The translations under genes were made by a program, and so were the position numbers. A stretch of DNA of 64,000 bases from a bacterium 1XD21-70 (GTDB lineage Bacteria > Bacillota > Clostridia > Lachnospirales > Lachnospiraceae): the NCBI GenBank assembly GCA_003669055.1, contig RAYB01000003.1:62001-126000 (forward strand), written 5' to 3'. How positions within the stretch are numbered: the first letter of the stretch is position 1; the number at the start of each line of letters is the position of its first letter. Positions 44,312-54,001 of this stretch are shown piece by piece. The notes beneath the pieces are model-generated. The model saw only the letters and a list, made by a program, of their open reading frames with translations, was not told where the DNA came from and did no database searches.

Positions 44312-47143
44312 CTACCTTTTATCCAACATCTTCTTTATATATACCCCCGTATAGGAAACCGGGTTCCCCGCCACCTCCTCCGGCGTGCCCTCCGCAATCA
44401 CCGTGCCGCCGCGGTCGCCGCCCTCCGGGCCGATATCGATAATATAATCAGCTGCCTTGATGACATCCAGGTTATGTTCAATCACAATCACCGTATTGCC
44501 GCCCTCGGACAGACGCCGCAAAATCTCTACCAGCTTGTGCACATCCGCAAAATGCAGCCCGGTAGTAGGTTCATCTAAAATGTAGATTGTCTTGCCGGTG
44601 CTCCGGCGGCTCAGTTCTGTGGCCAGCTTGATCCTCTGTGCCTCACCGCCGGAAAGCTCCGTGGAAGGCTGGCCCAGGCGGATGTAGGAAAGCCCCACGT
44701 CGTTCAGTGTCGCAATCTTCCGGTGTATGGAAGGGATATTCTCAAAGAAAACTGTCGCCTCCTCCACCGTCATATTCAGCACGTCATAGATGCTCTTCCC
44801 CTTGTATTTTACCTCCAGCGTCTCCCGGTTATAGCGCTTGCCGCCGCAGACCTCACAAGGCACATACACATCCGGCAGGAAATGCATCTCGATCTTGATA
44901 ATCCCGTCCCCGCTGCAGGCCTCGCAACGTCCCCCCTTGACATTAAAGCTGAAACGCCCTTTGCTGTATCCGCGTGCCTTGGCATCCACAGTCGAGGCAA
45001 ACAGGTCCCGGATCATGTCAAATACCCCGGTATAGGTGGCCGGGTTAGAACGCGGCGTCCGCCCGATGGGGGACTGGTCAATGGCAATCACCTTGTCTAG
45101 CTGCTCCACCCCCTCTAGCTTTTTGAACTTTCCGGGTATCGTACGGGCACGGTTCAGCTTCCGCGCCAATGATTTGTATACAATCTCATTGACCAGGGAA
45201 CTTTTCCCGGAGCCGGACACGCCGGTAACACAGGTCATCACCCCCAGCGGGAATGACACGTCGATATTCTTCAGGTTGTTCTCGGCCGCCCCTTTCACGG
45301 TCAGGTACCCGCTGGCCTCCCGCCGCTTCTCTGGCACCGGTATCGCAATGCGGCCGCTCAAATACGCACCCGTAGCCGACCTCTCACAGCGGATGATATC
45401 CTCCACGCTCCCCGCTGCCACCACCTCACCGCCGTGCTCCCCGGCGCCGGGGCCGATATCCACAATATAGTCGGCCGCCCGCATGGTATCCTCATCATGC
45501 TCCACCACCAGCACGGAATTGCCCAAGTCACGCAGGTGCAGCAGCGTGGCCAGCAGCTTATCGTTGTCCCTCTGATGCAGGCCGATGCTGGGCTCGTCCA
45601 GGATATAGGCCACTCCGACCAGCCCGGAACCGATCTGCGTCGCCAGGCGGATCCTCTGTGCCTCGCCTCCGGACAAGGTGCCGGTTGCCCGGGACAGCGA
45701 CAGATACTCCAACCCCACATTCAGCAAAAAATCAAGCCTTGCCTTGATCTCCTTTAAGATCTGGGCGCCGATCGATTCCTGCATCGGCGTCAGCTGCAGT
45801 CCACCCAGGAAGCTGCGGCAGGCCGTAATCGATAACTCCGTCACCTCGAAAATATTCTTCCCGCCCACCGTCACGGCCAGGGAACTCTGCTTCAGCCTCT
45901 GTCCCTTGCACGCCTTACAAGGAGTAATCCGCATAAAAGTCTCGTACTCCGCCTTGGATGCCTCGGAAAAGGTCTCCCGGTAACGCCGCTCCACGTTCCG
46001 CAGCAGCCCTTCAAACGCCACGTCGTAGACGCCCTCCCCCCGCTGCCCGCGGTAATGCACCTTCACTTCCCGCCCGCCGGTGCCGTAAACCAGCACGTCG
46101 TGGATCTCCTTCGGGTAATCCTCGAACGGGGTATCCAGGCGGAAATGGTACTCATTTGACAACGCCTCAAGGATCGCATGGGTGAAGCTCCCCTTGTCGG
46201 CACATGACTGCCATCCCATCACGGCAATCGCCCCCTGGGCTATGCTTAAGGACTTGTCCGGGATCATCAGGTCTTCATCAAATTCCATCTTATAACCCAG
46301 GCCAAAGCAGTCCGGGCAGGCTCCGAACGGATTGTTAAAGGAAAAACTCCGTGGCTCCACCTCCTCAATGCTGATCCCGCAGTCCGGGCAGGAAAAACTC
46401 ATGCTGAAATTCAGCGGCTCCCCGTCAACTACATCCACAATCATCAGCCCGTCAGAGAGCGCCATCACCGTCTCAATAGAATCGGTCAGCCTCTTCTCTA
46501 TGCCCTCCTTCACCACCAGCCGGTCTACCACAATCTCAATGTTATGCTTGATATTCTTCTCCAGCTTAATCTCCTCGGACAGTTCGTACAGGTTCCCGTC
46601 AATCCGCGCCCGGACATATCCGCTGCGGCGCGCCTGCTCCAAAAGCTTTACATGCTCTCCCTTCCGCCCCCGCACCACCGGTGCCAAAAGCTGGATCCGC
46701 GTCCGCTCCGGCATCGCTAAAATCTGGTCAACCATCTGGTCAACCGTCTGCTTTTTGATCTCCCTGCCGCACTTCGGGCAATGCGGAATCCCGATACGGG
46801 CATACAAAAGGCGCATGTAATCATAAATCTCCGTCACCGTCCCCACCGTGGAACGCGGGTTGCGGTTCGTCGATTTCTGGTCAATCGAGATGGCCGGGGA
46901 AAGCCCCTCAATGCTCTCGACATCCGGCTTCTCCATCTGCCCCAAAAACTGCCTTGCATAGGAGGACAGCGATTCCATATACCGTCTCTGCCCTTCCGCA
47001 TAGATCGTATCAAATGCCAGCGATGACTTCCCGGATCCGCTCAGCCCTGTCAGCACCACCAGCTCATTACGCGGGATATCAAGCGTAATATTTTTCAAAT
47101 TGTGTTCATTTGCACCCCGTATCTTAATATACTGTTTCGCCAT
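44312..47143 (-). CDS. uvrA: Excinuclease ABC subunit A
   Basis: 943 residues. Two ABC ATPase modules with Walker [15 protein letters not shown] and [14 protein letters not shown] and paired LSGGEAQRI signatures, zinc-finger CxxC motifs ([26 protein letters not shown]), and the insertion domain. It finds bulky lesions with UvrB. The ATG at 47143 gives the conserved [19 protein letters not shown] start; the extension to 47194 is rejected. An SOS box lies 68-81 bp upstream. No uvrB or uvrC is in the window. Confidence 0.98.
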   Translation of the reverse strand: MAKQYIKIRGANEHNLKNITLDIPRNELVVLTGLSGSGKSSLAFDTIYAEGQRRYMESLSSYARQFLGQMEKPDVESIEGLSPAISIDQKSTNRNPRSTVGTVTEIYDYMRLLYARIGIPHCPKCGREIKKQTVDQMVDQILAMPERTRIQLLAPVVRGRKGEHVKLLEQARRSGYVRARIDGNLYELSEEIKLEKNIKHNIEIVVDRLVVKEGIEKRLTDSIETVMALSDGLMIVDVVDGEPLNFSMSFSCPDCGISIEEVEPRSFSFNNPFGACPDCFGLGYKMEFDEDLMIPDKSLSIAQGAIAVMGWQSCADKGSFTHAILEALSNEYHFRLDTPFEDYPKEIHDVLVYGTGGREVKVHYRGQRGEGVYDVAFEGLLRNVERRYRETFSEASKAEYETFMRITPCKACKGQRLKQSSLAVTVGGKNIFEVTELSITACRSFLGGLQLTPMQESIGAQILKEIKARLDFLLNVGLEYLSLSRATGTLSGGEAQRIRLATQIGSGLVGVAYILDEPSIGLHQRDNDKLLATLLHLRDLGNSVLVVEHDEDTMRAADYIVDIGPGAGEHGGEVVAAGSVEDIIRCERSATGAYLSGRIAIPVPEKRREASGYLTVKGAAENNLKNIDVSFPLGVMTCVTGVSGSGKSSLVNEIVYKSLARKLNRARTIPGKFKKLEGVEQLDKVIAIDQSPIGRTPRSNPATYTGVFDMIRDLFASTVDAKARGYSKGRFSFNVKGGRCEACSGDGIIKIEMHFLPDVYVPCEVCGGKRYNRETLEVKYKGKSIYDVLNMTVEEATVFFENIPSIHRKIATLNDVGLSYIRLGQPSTELSGGEAQRIKLATELSRRSTGKTIYILDEPTTGLHFADVHKLVEILRRLSEGGNTVIVIEHNLDVIKAADYIIDIGPEGGDRGGTVIAEGTPEEVAGNPVSYTGVYIKKMLDKR

Positions 47144-47184
47144 GCCCTCAGCCTTTCCTCTAATCTTCTTTCCAGTGTCCCTAT

Positions 47185-47224
47185 ATTCTATCATACCACT
47201 TCAAATTTTGCAAACGTTTGTTCG
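47185..47224 (-). promoter_or_regulatory. uvrA promoter with LexA (SOS) box
   Basis: -35 TTGCAA (47208-47213), a 17-bp spacer, -10 TAGAAT (47185-47190). The minus-strand sequence CGAACAAACGTTTG at 47211-47224 is a perfect match to the Gram-positive LexA consensus CGAACRNRYGTTYG and overlaps the -35. Confidence 0.9.
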
Positions 47225-47253
47225 GAATTCCTGCGAAATGTACACAATCTTTA

Positions 47254-47282
47254 TTGGATTTTCCCTTCTTCTGTGTTAAAAT
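47254..47282 (+). promoter_or_regulatory. Promoter of the DUF1538 operon
   Basis: -35 TTGGAT (47254-47259), a 17-bp spacer, -10 TAAAAT (47277-47282), divergent from uvrA and 30 bp from its SOS box. About 115 nt of leader follow. Confidence 0.65.
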
Positions 47283-47405
47283 AACACTACTCCATCCTTT
47301 TATCCCCCAAAACCGGGATGCCTATCCCTCTTCTTTGGAATCAGACACGGAATCTCCCTGGCACATGCTTTTACCGCAGCCTTATGACAGAAAGGAAACA
47401 AAACC

Positions 47406-48938
47406 GTGGGAACCAGAAAAAAACTCAAAGAAAAATGGCAGGAAGCGCTTCAGGCTGTCCTGCCCATCATCTGCATTGTGCTGGCCCTATGCTTTTTCAT
47501 CGCACCTGTCTCCCCCAGCATCCTGCTCTGCTTCCTGATCGGCGCAGTGCTGATTCTTGCCGGCATGATGCTTTTTACCTTGGGCGCGGAGATCTCCATG
47601 ACCCCTATGGGCGAACGGGTCGGTTCCTGCCTCACGGCAAGCCAGAACCTTGCCGTGATTGTTTTTGTGTCATTCTTATTGGGAGTTATCGTCACCGTTT
47701 CCGAACCGGACCTGCAGGTTCTTGCCGGGCAGGTTCCGTCTGTCCCCAGCCTCCTTTTGATTCTTTCAGTAGCCGTGGGGGTGGGCATATTTTTGGTGAT
47801 TGCCCTTTTGCGGATGCTGTTTTCCGTCCCGCTCCCGCCACTCCTGATCCTTTTTTACGGGATGGCATTTTTGATGTCCGCCTTTGTCCCCGGGGACTTT
47901 TTAGGCATTGCCTTTGACTCTGGCGGTGTGACCACCGGCCCCATGACTGTCCCCTTTATCATGGCTCTTGGTGTCGGCATATCATCCATCCGCAGTGACC
48001 GGCACGCCGCAGATGACAGCTTTGGGCTGGTTGCCCTCTGTTCAGTCGGGCCGATCCTGGCAGTTATGCTGTTAGGCATCATCTTTTCCCCCCAGGATGG
48101 GATAGCTGCCGCCCCTGCTGCCCTGGAGGTCGCGGATTCCCGGCAGCTGTGGCACTTGTTTGCCTCTGAGATCCCCGCATATATGAAGGAAATCTGTTTT
48201 TCCCTGATGCCTGTTTTTTTGTTCTTTATGGTTTTTCAGCTGCTGGCATTAAAGCTTCCTAAGAAAAAGCTGGCCAAAATCCTGATCGGCCTTGCCTACA
48301 CCTATATCGGCCTTGTGCTGTTTTTGACCGGCGCCAATGTCGGCTTCATGCCCGCCGGGAGTTATCTCGGGCAGGTGCTGGCCGGGCAGGAGCACCCGGA
48401 GATCCTCATCCCCATCGCGTCGTTGATCGGCTATTTCATCGTAAAGGCAGAGCCTGCCGTCTATGTCCTCAACAAGCAGGTCGAAGAGATGACCGACGGC
48501 GCAATCTCGGCGGCTGCCATGGGAACCAGCCTGTCCGTCGGTGTTGCGCTTTCCCTCGGCCTGGCAATGGTACGGGTCCTGACCGGGATTTCCCTCCTCT
48601 GGTTCCTTATCCCCGGCTATGGGATTGCCCTGCTGACCTCGTTTTTCGTGCCCCGGATCTATACCGCGATTGCCTTTGATTCCGGCGGTGTCGCCTCCGG
48701 CCCCATGACTGCCACCTTTTTGCTTCCTCTGGCACAGGGCGCCTGCATGGCCTTGGGGGGCAGCCTGGGGGCAGACGCTTTCGGCGTGGTTGCCATGGTC
48801 GCCATGACCCCGCTGATCACGATCCAGGTCATGGGGCTTGCTGCCAGGCTCTCGGAAAGGCGCCGGAAAAAGGCCGTCGGCAGTTCGCCTGCCCTGGCTT
48901 TTGAACTTCTGGAAGAGGATGCCATTATCGAACTGTAG
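47406..48938 (+). CDS. DUF1538 family membrane protein (duplicated)
   Basis: 510 residues, about 12 hydrophobic segments in two homologous halves. Each half ends in the same motif: LGIAFDSGGVTTGPMTVPFI near residue 170 and AIAFDSGGVASGPMTATFLL near 425. This internal duplication and the FDSGGVxxGPMT motif define DUF1538, a presumed transporter of unknown substrate. The start is a GTG at 47406 after AGAAAGGAAACAAAACC. It is followed 14 bp later by a PII-like gene, a recurrent pairing. Confidence 0.88.
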   Translation: MGTRKKLKEKWQEALQAVLPIICIVLALCFFIAPVSPSILLCFLIGAVLILAGMMLFTLGAEISMTPMGERVGSCLTASQNLAVIVFVSFLLGVIVTVSEPDLQVLAGQVPSVPSLLLILSVAVGVGIFLVIALLRMLFSVPLPPLLILFYGMAFLMSAFVPGDFLGIAFDSGGVTTGPMTVPFIMALGVGISSIRSDRHAADDSFGLVALCSVGPILAVMLLGIIFSPQDGIAAAPAALEVADSRQLWHLFASEIPAYMKEICFSLMPVFLFFMVFQLLALKLPKKKLAKILIGLAYTYIGLVLFLTGANVGFMPAGSYLGQVLAGQEHPEILIPIASLIGYFIVKAEPAVYVLNKQVEEMTDGAISAAAMGTSLSVGVALSLGLAMVRVLTGISLLWFLIPGYGIALLTSFFVPRIYTAIAFDSGGVASGPMTATFLLPLAQGACMALGGSLGADAFGVVAMVAMTPLITIQVMGLAARLSERRRKKAVGSSPALAFELLEEDAIIEL

Positions 48939-48952
48939 AATGAGAGGTTTTT

Positions 48953-49633
48953 ATGACGGAACTATATTTGATGATAACGGTCAGCGACAGGAACCAGGCA
49001 CGGAGGTTTATGGCCTTTTACCGGGAGCACGGCATCACGGTGGCATTAATCACCTTCGGCCGCGGAACCACCACCTCCGAGATCCTGGACTCCTTTGGCC
49101 TGGAAGCGGCTGAAAAGGCTGTCATCTTCGCCTTCTTGACCGGCACGGAATGGAAAGATGTCAGGCATGGCCTGCAAAAGCAGCTCAGGATTGACATTCC
49201 TGGCAGCGGAATTGCTTTTATTGTGCCCGTCAGCAGCATCGGCGGAAAAAAACAGCTTCAGTTCCTCACCGAGGGACGAGGTTTTGAAAAGGGGGAAGAA
49301 AGCGTCTTGAAGGGTACAAAATATGAACTTTTGGTGGTTATCGCCAACCAAGGATACTCAGACATGGTCATGGATGCTGCCAGGGAGGCCAACGCCGCCG
49401 GGGGCACGGTGATCCATGCCAAAGGGACAGGCTCCGAGAAGGCCGAAAAATTCCTCGGCGTCTCCATCGCCGCAGAAAAAGAGATGATCTTCCTGGTTAC
49501 CAGGCAGGAAGGCAAGAACGCCATCATGAGGGCAATCATGGACAAGGCCGGCCTCTCCAGCAAAGCCGGTTCCATTGTGTTTTCCCTGCCGGTCACCGAG
49601 ACGGCAGGCATGAGGCTGATTGAGGAGGAATAG
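48953..49633 (+). CDS. Tandem PII-like regulatory protein paired with DUF1538
   Basis: 226 residues that appear to be two PII-like alpha/beta halves: TELYLMITVSDRNQARRFMA at the start and KYELLVVIANQGYSDMVMDA near residue 123, the latter followed by AREANAAGGTVIHAKGTGSE, which resembles the GnlB/PII T-loop region. PII proteins bind nucleotides and gate transporters. It probably regulates the upstream DUF1538 protein, as GlnK regulates AmtB; that is inference from position. Confidence 0.7.
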   Translation: MTELYLMITVSDRNQARRFMAFYREHGITVALITFGRGTTTSEILDSFGLEAAEKAVIFAFLTGTEWKDVRHGLQKQLRIDIPGSGIAFIVPVSSIGGKKQLQFLTEGRGFEKGEESVLKGTKYELLVVIANQGYSDMVMDAAREANAAGGTVIHAKGTGSEKAEKFLGVSIAAEKEMIFLVTRQEGKNAIMRAIMDKAGLSSKAGSIVFSLPVTETAGMRLIEEE

Positions 49634-49676
49634 CCTCCCCGTAACGGCTTACGCCTGCCCGGGCTGCCCTCCCTCC

Positions 49677-51527
49677 TCAATCATAAATCCTGATATACGA
49701 TTCTGTATTTACGGCGACATCAGCCGGAAACCGTGCCGATGCCGCCGATTTCTCGTCAAACGACACTGCCTCCAGCTTCCTGCAAGCCAAAAGCGGCGAC
49801 AGATCCAGCAATTCATTATCCATCAGGCTGCAGGCCCGTAAGTCTTCCATCCCCTCCACAAAGGAAATATCCGCCAGGTCACAGCCATCCAGGTACAGCC
49901 TCTTTATGCCGGGAAAATGCGACAAAAAGCCAAAGTCAATCTCCTCCCCGGTAACGGCATCCCTTGGATGGCAGTTTAACAGCGCCATCTCCTGGATCGT
50001 GGGATTCTCCCCCAAAAGCCCGGCATCCAGAAGCGGCTCCAGATCCCCTGCCGTCTCCCTCCCCAGCCATATCTCCTCTAACCCGGCTATCATCAGCACC
50101 GGTTCTATCCCCACCATCTCATCTCCCCAGAAATTATCCAGGCGCAGCTTTTTTAGTCCGGTCAGCCTGGCCAGCGGCGAGATGTCCGTCGGCACCCCAT
50201 ACTCCTTCACCGCCAGGTGCAGGTTCAGTTCCCTTAAGCTTCCGATCGATGCCAGCTGCTCCAGGCACTCCTGCTCACCGACGGAAATCCGCAGCTTCTC
50301 CACTCCTGCCAACCGGGAAATCTCCCCCGGCATGATATATTCCTGATCCAAAAAATCCACCTTTTTTAGGTTGGGGAATGAATCCAGCAGGGAAAGGTCT
50401 GCCTCCTCCCCGGTATAGATGGACAACTCCTCAAGCCCGGACAAATCTTTTAAGAAGCCGCAATCCTCCAGCATCACATGGTCGATATAGATGCTCTCAA
50501 GCCCGGACAGGCCGGACAGCTTTTCAAGCCCTGTGTAAGCCTCCCCGCACCGCAGCCGCACCTTCCTCAGCTTCGTGCACTCCTCGATCCCGCTGATATC
50601 TGCATTCTGGCTGGACAAATTGGTATCTACTGCCAGTTCCTCCAGATTTTTGAACCGGCCGATCCCCTCTAAGTTGTTTCCCATAATGCCCAGGTTCAGC
50701 ACCTTGATATATTCCGGGTTCAAGGTTCCAAAAACCGTGTCCAGCCGGTCATCCGTATCCACACGGCTGATTTTGCTGTCAGGAGAGAATTTCAGCAGGG
50801 AAAGCCAAACCGTATCCGTAGTATCAATCCGGGTCAGTCCCGTGAACATCGTATAATCCGAAGGCCAGGTAACCCGCTTCGTCCGGTATGTCCAGGTCTT
50901 TACTGTATCCTGGAACTCCTCCTCACTGCCGCAGTCCTCATAATTGGTAAAGCTATAAGAGATCACATTGAAGTCCTCGCTGCCCTCCCGCTCATAGGAG
51001 CACCGCAGATAACGGATGGAAGCAAATTCCTCCGGGGTGATCTCCTTGTATTCCTTGCCGAAAATATCCTTGCAGAATATCACCAGCAGTTCCCCGTGGG
51101 CATCCACCGGCATATCTTCATCCGAGGTGGAAAACACTGATTTTTTGGCAGCTATATTAAACCCCAGAACAATCAAGGTGACCAGCGCCCCCACAGCCAG
51201 GAACAAAATCAGCGCATTCCTTGTATTGTTGACTGCCTGGTACATCTCCCTATTGCCGCTATAATCCACCTGGACATGGACAATCGTCCCTTTTGCCTCG
51301 TCAATCAGGTACCGCTGCCCGCAATACGGGCAGCGGGCATGGGTCTTGTCCACCAGTTCCAGGGACGCGCCGCAGTTTTCACACTCCAGCTTTAAAAGTT
51401 CCGCCTTCTCATTTTTGTTGGAGGTCCGGATCACATAGTCCTTCTCCCCCGCTACTTCCGCTCCAAGCTGATTCGGTTCCCATACATCTTTTCCCATTTT
51501 TCCCACTGCTCCTTTGTTATGTACCAT
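49677..51527 (-). CDS. Zinc-ribbon, single-pass membrane, leucine-rich-repeat protein
   Basis: 616 residues. An N-terminal zinc ribbon (CENCGASLELVDKTHARCPYC, residues about 49-69), one membrane helix (ALILFLAVGALVTLIVLGFN), then about 480 residues outside with 12 or so irregular leucine-rich repeats (FKNLEELAVDTN, LSGLESIYIDHV, LTGLKKLRLDNF, FPGIKRLYLDGCDLADIS). Function unknown; perhaps an internal-ribbon sensor with an external binding surface. GAAGGAAAAACCGC supports the ATG at 51527, inside the upstream gene; ATG 51497 is an alternative. Confidence 0.8.
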   Translation of the reverse strand: MVHNKGAVGKMGKDVWEPNQLGAEVAGEKDYVIRTSNKNEKAELLKLECENCGASLELVDKTHARCPYCGQRYLIDEAKGTIVHVQVDYSGNREMYQAVNNTRNALILFLAVGALVTLIVLGFNIAAKKSVFSTSDEDMPVDAHGELLVIFCKDIFGKEYKEITPEEFASIRYLRCSYEREGSEDFNVISYSFTNYEDCGSEEEFQDTVKTWTYRTKRVTWPSDYTMFTGLTRIDTTDTVWLSLLKFSPDSKISRVDTDDRLDTVFGTLNPEYIKVLNLGIMGNNLEGIGRFKNLEELAVDTNLSSQNADISGIEECTKLRKVRLRCGEAYTGLEKLSGLSGLESIYIDHVMLEDCGFLKDLSGLEELSIYTGEEADLSLLDSFPNLKKVDFLDQEYIMPGEISRLAGVEKLRISVGEQECLEQLASIGSLRELNLHLAVKEYGVPTDISPLARLTGLKKLRLDNFWGDEMVGIEPVLMIAGLEEIWLGRETAGDLEPLLDAGLLGENPTIQEMALLNCHPRDAVTGEEIDFGFLSHFPGIKRLYLDGCDLADISFVEGMEDLRACSLMDNELLDLSPLLACRKLEAVSFDEKSAASARFPADVAVNTESYIRIYD

Positions 51528-52462
51528 GCGGTTTTTCCTTCTATATAAAAATGCTTCAGGGACGGCAGCGACAGCAGTCCCTCGATGATGGCCGCGGCAT
51601 CCTCTTCCTCCATCACCACATAGTACAGATATAATTCCTCCAGGTCTTCAAAGCCGTCAAATATTGCACTGTCCTCCAGCTTCGCATCCGACATCACAAG
51701 GCGCCTCACCCCCCGCAAATCCTCCATAAACGAGAAATCCTTGCGCCCTTCTGCCTTAAGGATCCCCACCTCCGTCAAGGTGTCCGGATTCACGGCTGAG
51801 AAAAACTGCGGCGTCCCATATTTGGACATGCCGTCCACGCAGAAAATCCCCTGCAGGACATTTTCCTTTGGCAGGATATAGTTTTCCCATCCCCCCGTGT
51901 ATAGTTCCAGACGGGTCAGCCCGGTAAAATACTGCACATTGGAGGGCGAAAAATCGTCCGTCCTGCCGGATATTTCGACAGTCTGCAAAGTATCCTCAAA
52001 ACGCCCTTTATCCGGAAAGCTGTAATAGTCCTCATAGCCGTAGGTGAAACGGTATTTCTTCCCTTTTTCGATCTTCAGGTACTTGATCCCGTCCAGATCC
52101 TCGGGGCTGACCTCGGCCACCGGCTTTTTGTAAGCCTCCATCAAAAAGTCCCGGAACACCACCGAAAAACGGCTGGCAGAGGCTACCAGGTGCCCGGTAT
52201 AAAGCTGATACCCTGTCATGGCGACGGCGGCAATGATAATCGCTGCCACGGCGCAGGCCACCACCAGCCTCCCGGCGGATACCTGCACCGTCACCCTGTG
52301 GGCACGGTCAGCGGAAATATAGTACGTCCTTTTGCAGGAAGTGCACTGGTACAGGTAAGGGTTTTTCCTTTCTAGCCGGCCTCCGCAGGAAGTGCAGAGC
52401 CTTGGCTCCCCATCCTGCCCCTGGTTCCGTTTTTCTCTCTGCTGCTTGTTTGCCTGTATCAT
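51452..52462 (-). CDS. Zinc-ribbon/membrane/LRR-like paralog
   Basis: 336 residues with the same plan as the next gene: zinc ribbon (CTSCGGRLERKNPYLYQCTSC), a membrane helix (LVVACAVAAIIIAAVAMTGY) and an external part with weak leucine repeats (FEDLEELYLYYVVMEEEDAA). The pair shares motifs such as PEDLDGIKYLKIE against PEEFASIRYLRCS and FTGLTRLELYTG against FTGLTRIDTTD, so it is a tandem duplication with divergence. The 3' end overlaps the next gene by 76 bp (or 46 bp). Confidence 0.75.
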   Translation of the reverse strand: MIQANKQQREKRNQGQDGEPRLCTSCGGRLERKNPYLYQCTSCKRTYYISADRAHRVTVQVSAGRLVVACAVAAIIIAAVAMTGYQLYTGHLVASASRFSVVFRDFLMEAYKKPVAEVSPEDLDGIKYLKIEKGKKYRFTYGYEDYYSFPDKGRFEDTLQTVEISGRTDDFSPSNVQYFTGLTRLELYTGGWENYILPKENVLQGIFCVDGMSKYGTPQFFSAVNPDTLTEVGILKAEGRKDFSFMEDLRGVRRLVMSDAKLEDSAIFDGFEDLEELYLYYVVMEEEDAAAIIEGLLSLPSLKHFYIEGKTAWYITKEQWEKWEKMYGNRISLERK

Positions 52463-52743
52463 AATCCCATTCTCTCTTTATAAATAATATTGGCCTGCCT
52501 GCATGGCGCTTGATACCCCTTGGCCGCCCCATGCTGTTTTGGCACTGCCCTTATACGCAGATTTTACCATAATTCCCTTGGCTGGAAAAGAGAAAAAATA
52601 GGATAAAATACAGAACAAACGGGTATATTATCATCAGTCCGCACGGCAAGGAACATTTCGCCATGGCACAGCCGGCCACGCAGACAGCGGCTGGCAGCGG
52701 GCGCCAAACATAAAAAACAAAAAATCTGCCAGGAGGGATGATT
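52463..52743. other. Divergent gap, no gene seen
   Basis: 281 bp between the LRR pair and the BFD-like gene. TTGGCT followed by GATAAAAT near 52577-52608 is a poor promoter candidate for the rightward gene. I see no RNA gene or hairpin terminator. Confidence 0.4.
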
Positions 52744-52917
52744 ATGGATCGGGATGAGATTATTTGTAACTGCATGGGAGTGACTGCCGGTGAAATCATG
52801 GATGCCATAGAAGCCGGTGCAAAAACTGTGGAAGACATCCAGGAAGCCACAGGGGCGGGAACCGTATGCGGCGGCTGCATGGGTGATATCGAGCATCTGC
52901 TGGAAAATGCAGGGTAA
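52744..52917 (+). CDS. BFD-like [2Fe-2S]-binding small protein
   Basis: A 57-residue protein. Four cysteines are arranged as CNC near residue 8 and CGGC near residue 42, the pattern of the BFD-like [2Fe-2S] domain, with the helical stretch TAGEIMDAIEAGAKTVEDIQ between. In other proteins this domain is fused to nitrite reductase or hydroxylamine reductase; here it stands alone. AGGAGGGATGATT precedes the ATG. Possible roles are iron mobilisation or electron transfer. Confidence 0.85.
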   Translation: MDRDEIICNCMGVTAGEIMDAIEAGAKTVEDIQEATGAGTVCGGCMGDIEHLLENAG

Positions 52918-53047
52918 TAAATTTGTAAGAGAAACTTCTGCATTTATCAATAGCTTTACCTGGAAGGTTCTGCTATACTGCCCTTATGGAACGAGCAGCA
53001 TAAAACGCTGCTAGGAAAAGCAATGATAGAAGCAGAGAGGTTCAATT

Positions 53048-53785
53048 ATGAAAAAATCAATGAAAAACATTTTGACAGCAGTATGCTGCACAGGTGTGCT
53101 GGCAGTCGGATACACCGGTTTGGTACAGGCGCAGGCGACAGCCGCAGCAGAGGGAAATACCACAGGAAGCGGGTATTCCAACGATTATTCAACTCAGTCC
53201 CCCACCATTTTAGCCGGTGGCGGGCAGAAAGAAGATGCCGGCGGGCCTAGTACCGGCAGGCAGGATGCCGCTATGGATATGATCCGTATCTGGGGGCCAG
53301 TGCTGGGTGTGGAAGACGGCATAATCCGTATCGATAACCAGTCCGGCACCTCCTATGCCGGGGAGATTGTCCTGAATATCAGCGATGAATACTCCCGTGT
53401 CCTTGACGCGCCAAACGGCTACCCGGTAAGCTTAGACACCATCCAGGCAGGTGATTTCATCTATGCCTATATCGGCCCGGCGATGACCATGAGCATTCCG
53501 CCGATGACCACTGCTGAGATGGTAATCTGCCAGGTGCTGGAAGATTTCCGCGCCCCAGATTATGTGCGGGTAAAAAGCATGCAGGAAAATACAGACGGCA
53601 GCCGGATCCTGACAGCAACAGACGGCGCGGTCTACCATGTGCCTTCCGACTGCCAGATCCTCCCGTACCTGACCAGGAACATCGTACAGCTTTCCGACGT
53701 GGCAGAATCGTCCACCTGCCTGATCTGGACGGATGACGCCGGGAGCGCACAAAAGATCGTCCTGTTCGCCCAAGATTCTGAGTAA
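53048..53785 (+). CDS. Secreted protein of unknown function
   Basis: 245 residues with a signal peptide (KNILTAVCCTGVLAVGYTGL, then VQAQA cleavage), a Gly/Ser/Thr-rich linker of about 50 residues, and a beta-rich domain from IRIWGPVLGVEDGIIRIDNQ to the end (SAQKIVLFAQ). I recognise no family. The domain repeatedly alternates turn and strand, as in OB-like or propeller-like folds. GAGAGGTTCAATT precedes the ATG, and a strong hairpin follows the stop. Confidence 0.7.
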   Translation: MKKSMKNILTAVCCTGVLAVGYTGLVQAQATAAAEGNTTGSGYSNDYSTQSPTILAGGGQKEDAGGPSTGRQDAAMDMIRIWGPVLGVEDGIIRIDNQSGTSYAGEIVLNISDEYSRVLDAPNGYPVSLDTIQAGDFIYAYIGPAMTMSIPPMTTAEMVICQVLEDFRAPDYVRVKSMQENTDGSRILTATDGAVYHVPSDCQILPYLTRNIVQLSDVAESSTCLIWTDDAGSAQKIVLFAQDSE

Positions 53786-53800
53786 TATGAATCCTATATC

Positions 53801-53850
53801 GTACCCCCAGCGGGCAGGGAATGGCTCCTTGCCCGCTGGGGGTACATTAT
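53801..53850 (+). terminator. Hairpin terminator after the secreted-protein gene
   Basis: A 16-bp perfect stem (GTACCCCCAGCGGGCA and its complement) with a 13-nt loop, followed by ATTATTT. 16 bp after the stop codon. Confidence 0.75.
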
Positions 53851-53914
53851 TTCCCGCCAAACGCCAAGAATCAGGAAAGCCCCTGGCGTCCCCCTTCTAA
53901 AAATATTTTCCCCA

Positions 53915-53943
53915 TTGACTTTCCCCCTTTCTCTGGTTATGAT
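53915..53943 (+). promoter_or_regulatory. Promoter of the DUF362 gene
   Basis: -35 TTGACT (53915-53920), a 17-bp spacer, -10 TATGAT (53938-53943), with about 50 nt of leader. Confidence 0.8.
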
Positions 53944-54001
53944 ATTTGATACACCCTTTCAGACATTTCATTTAGGGCACCATACAAAAAGGAGGTACAT
54001 A

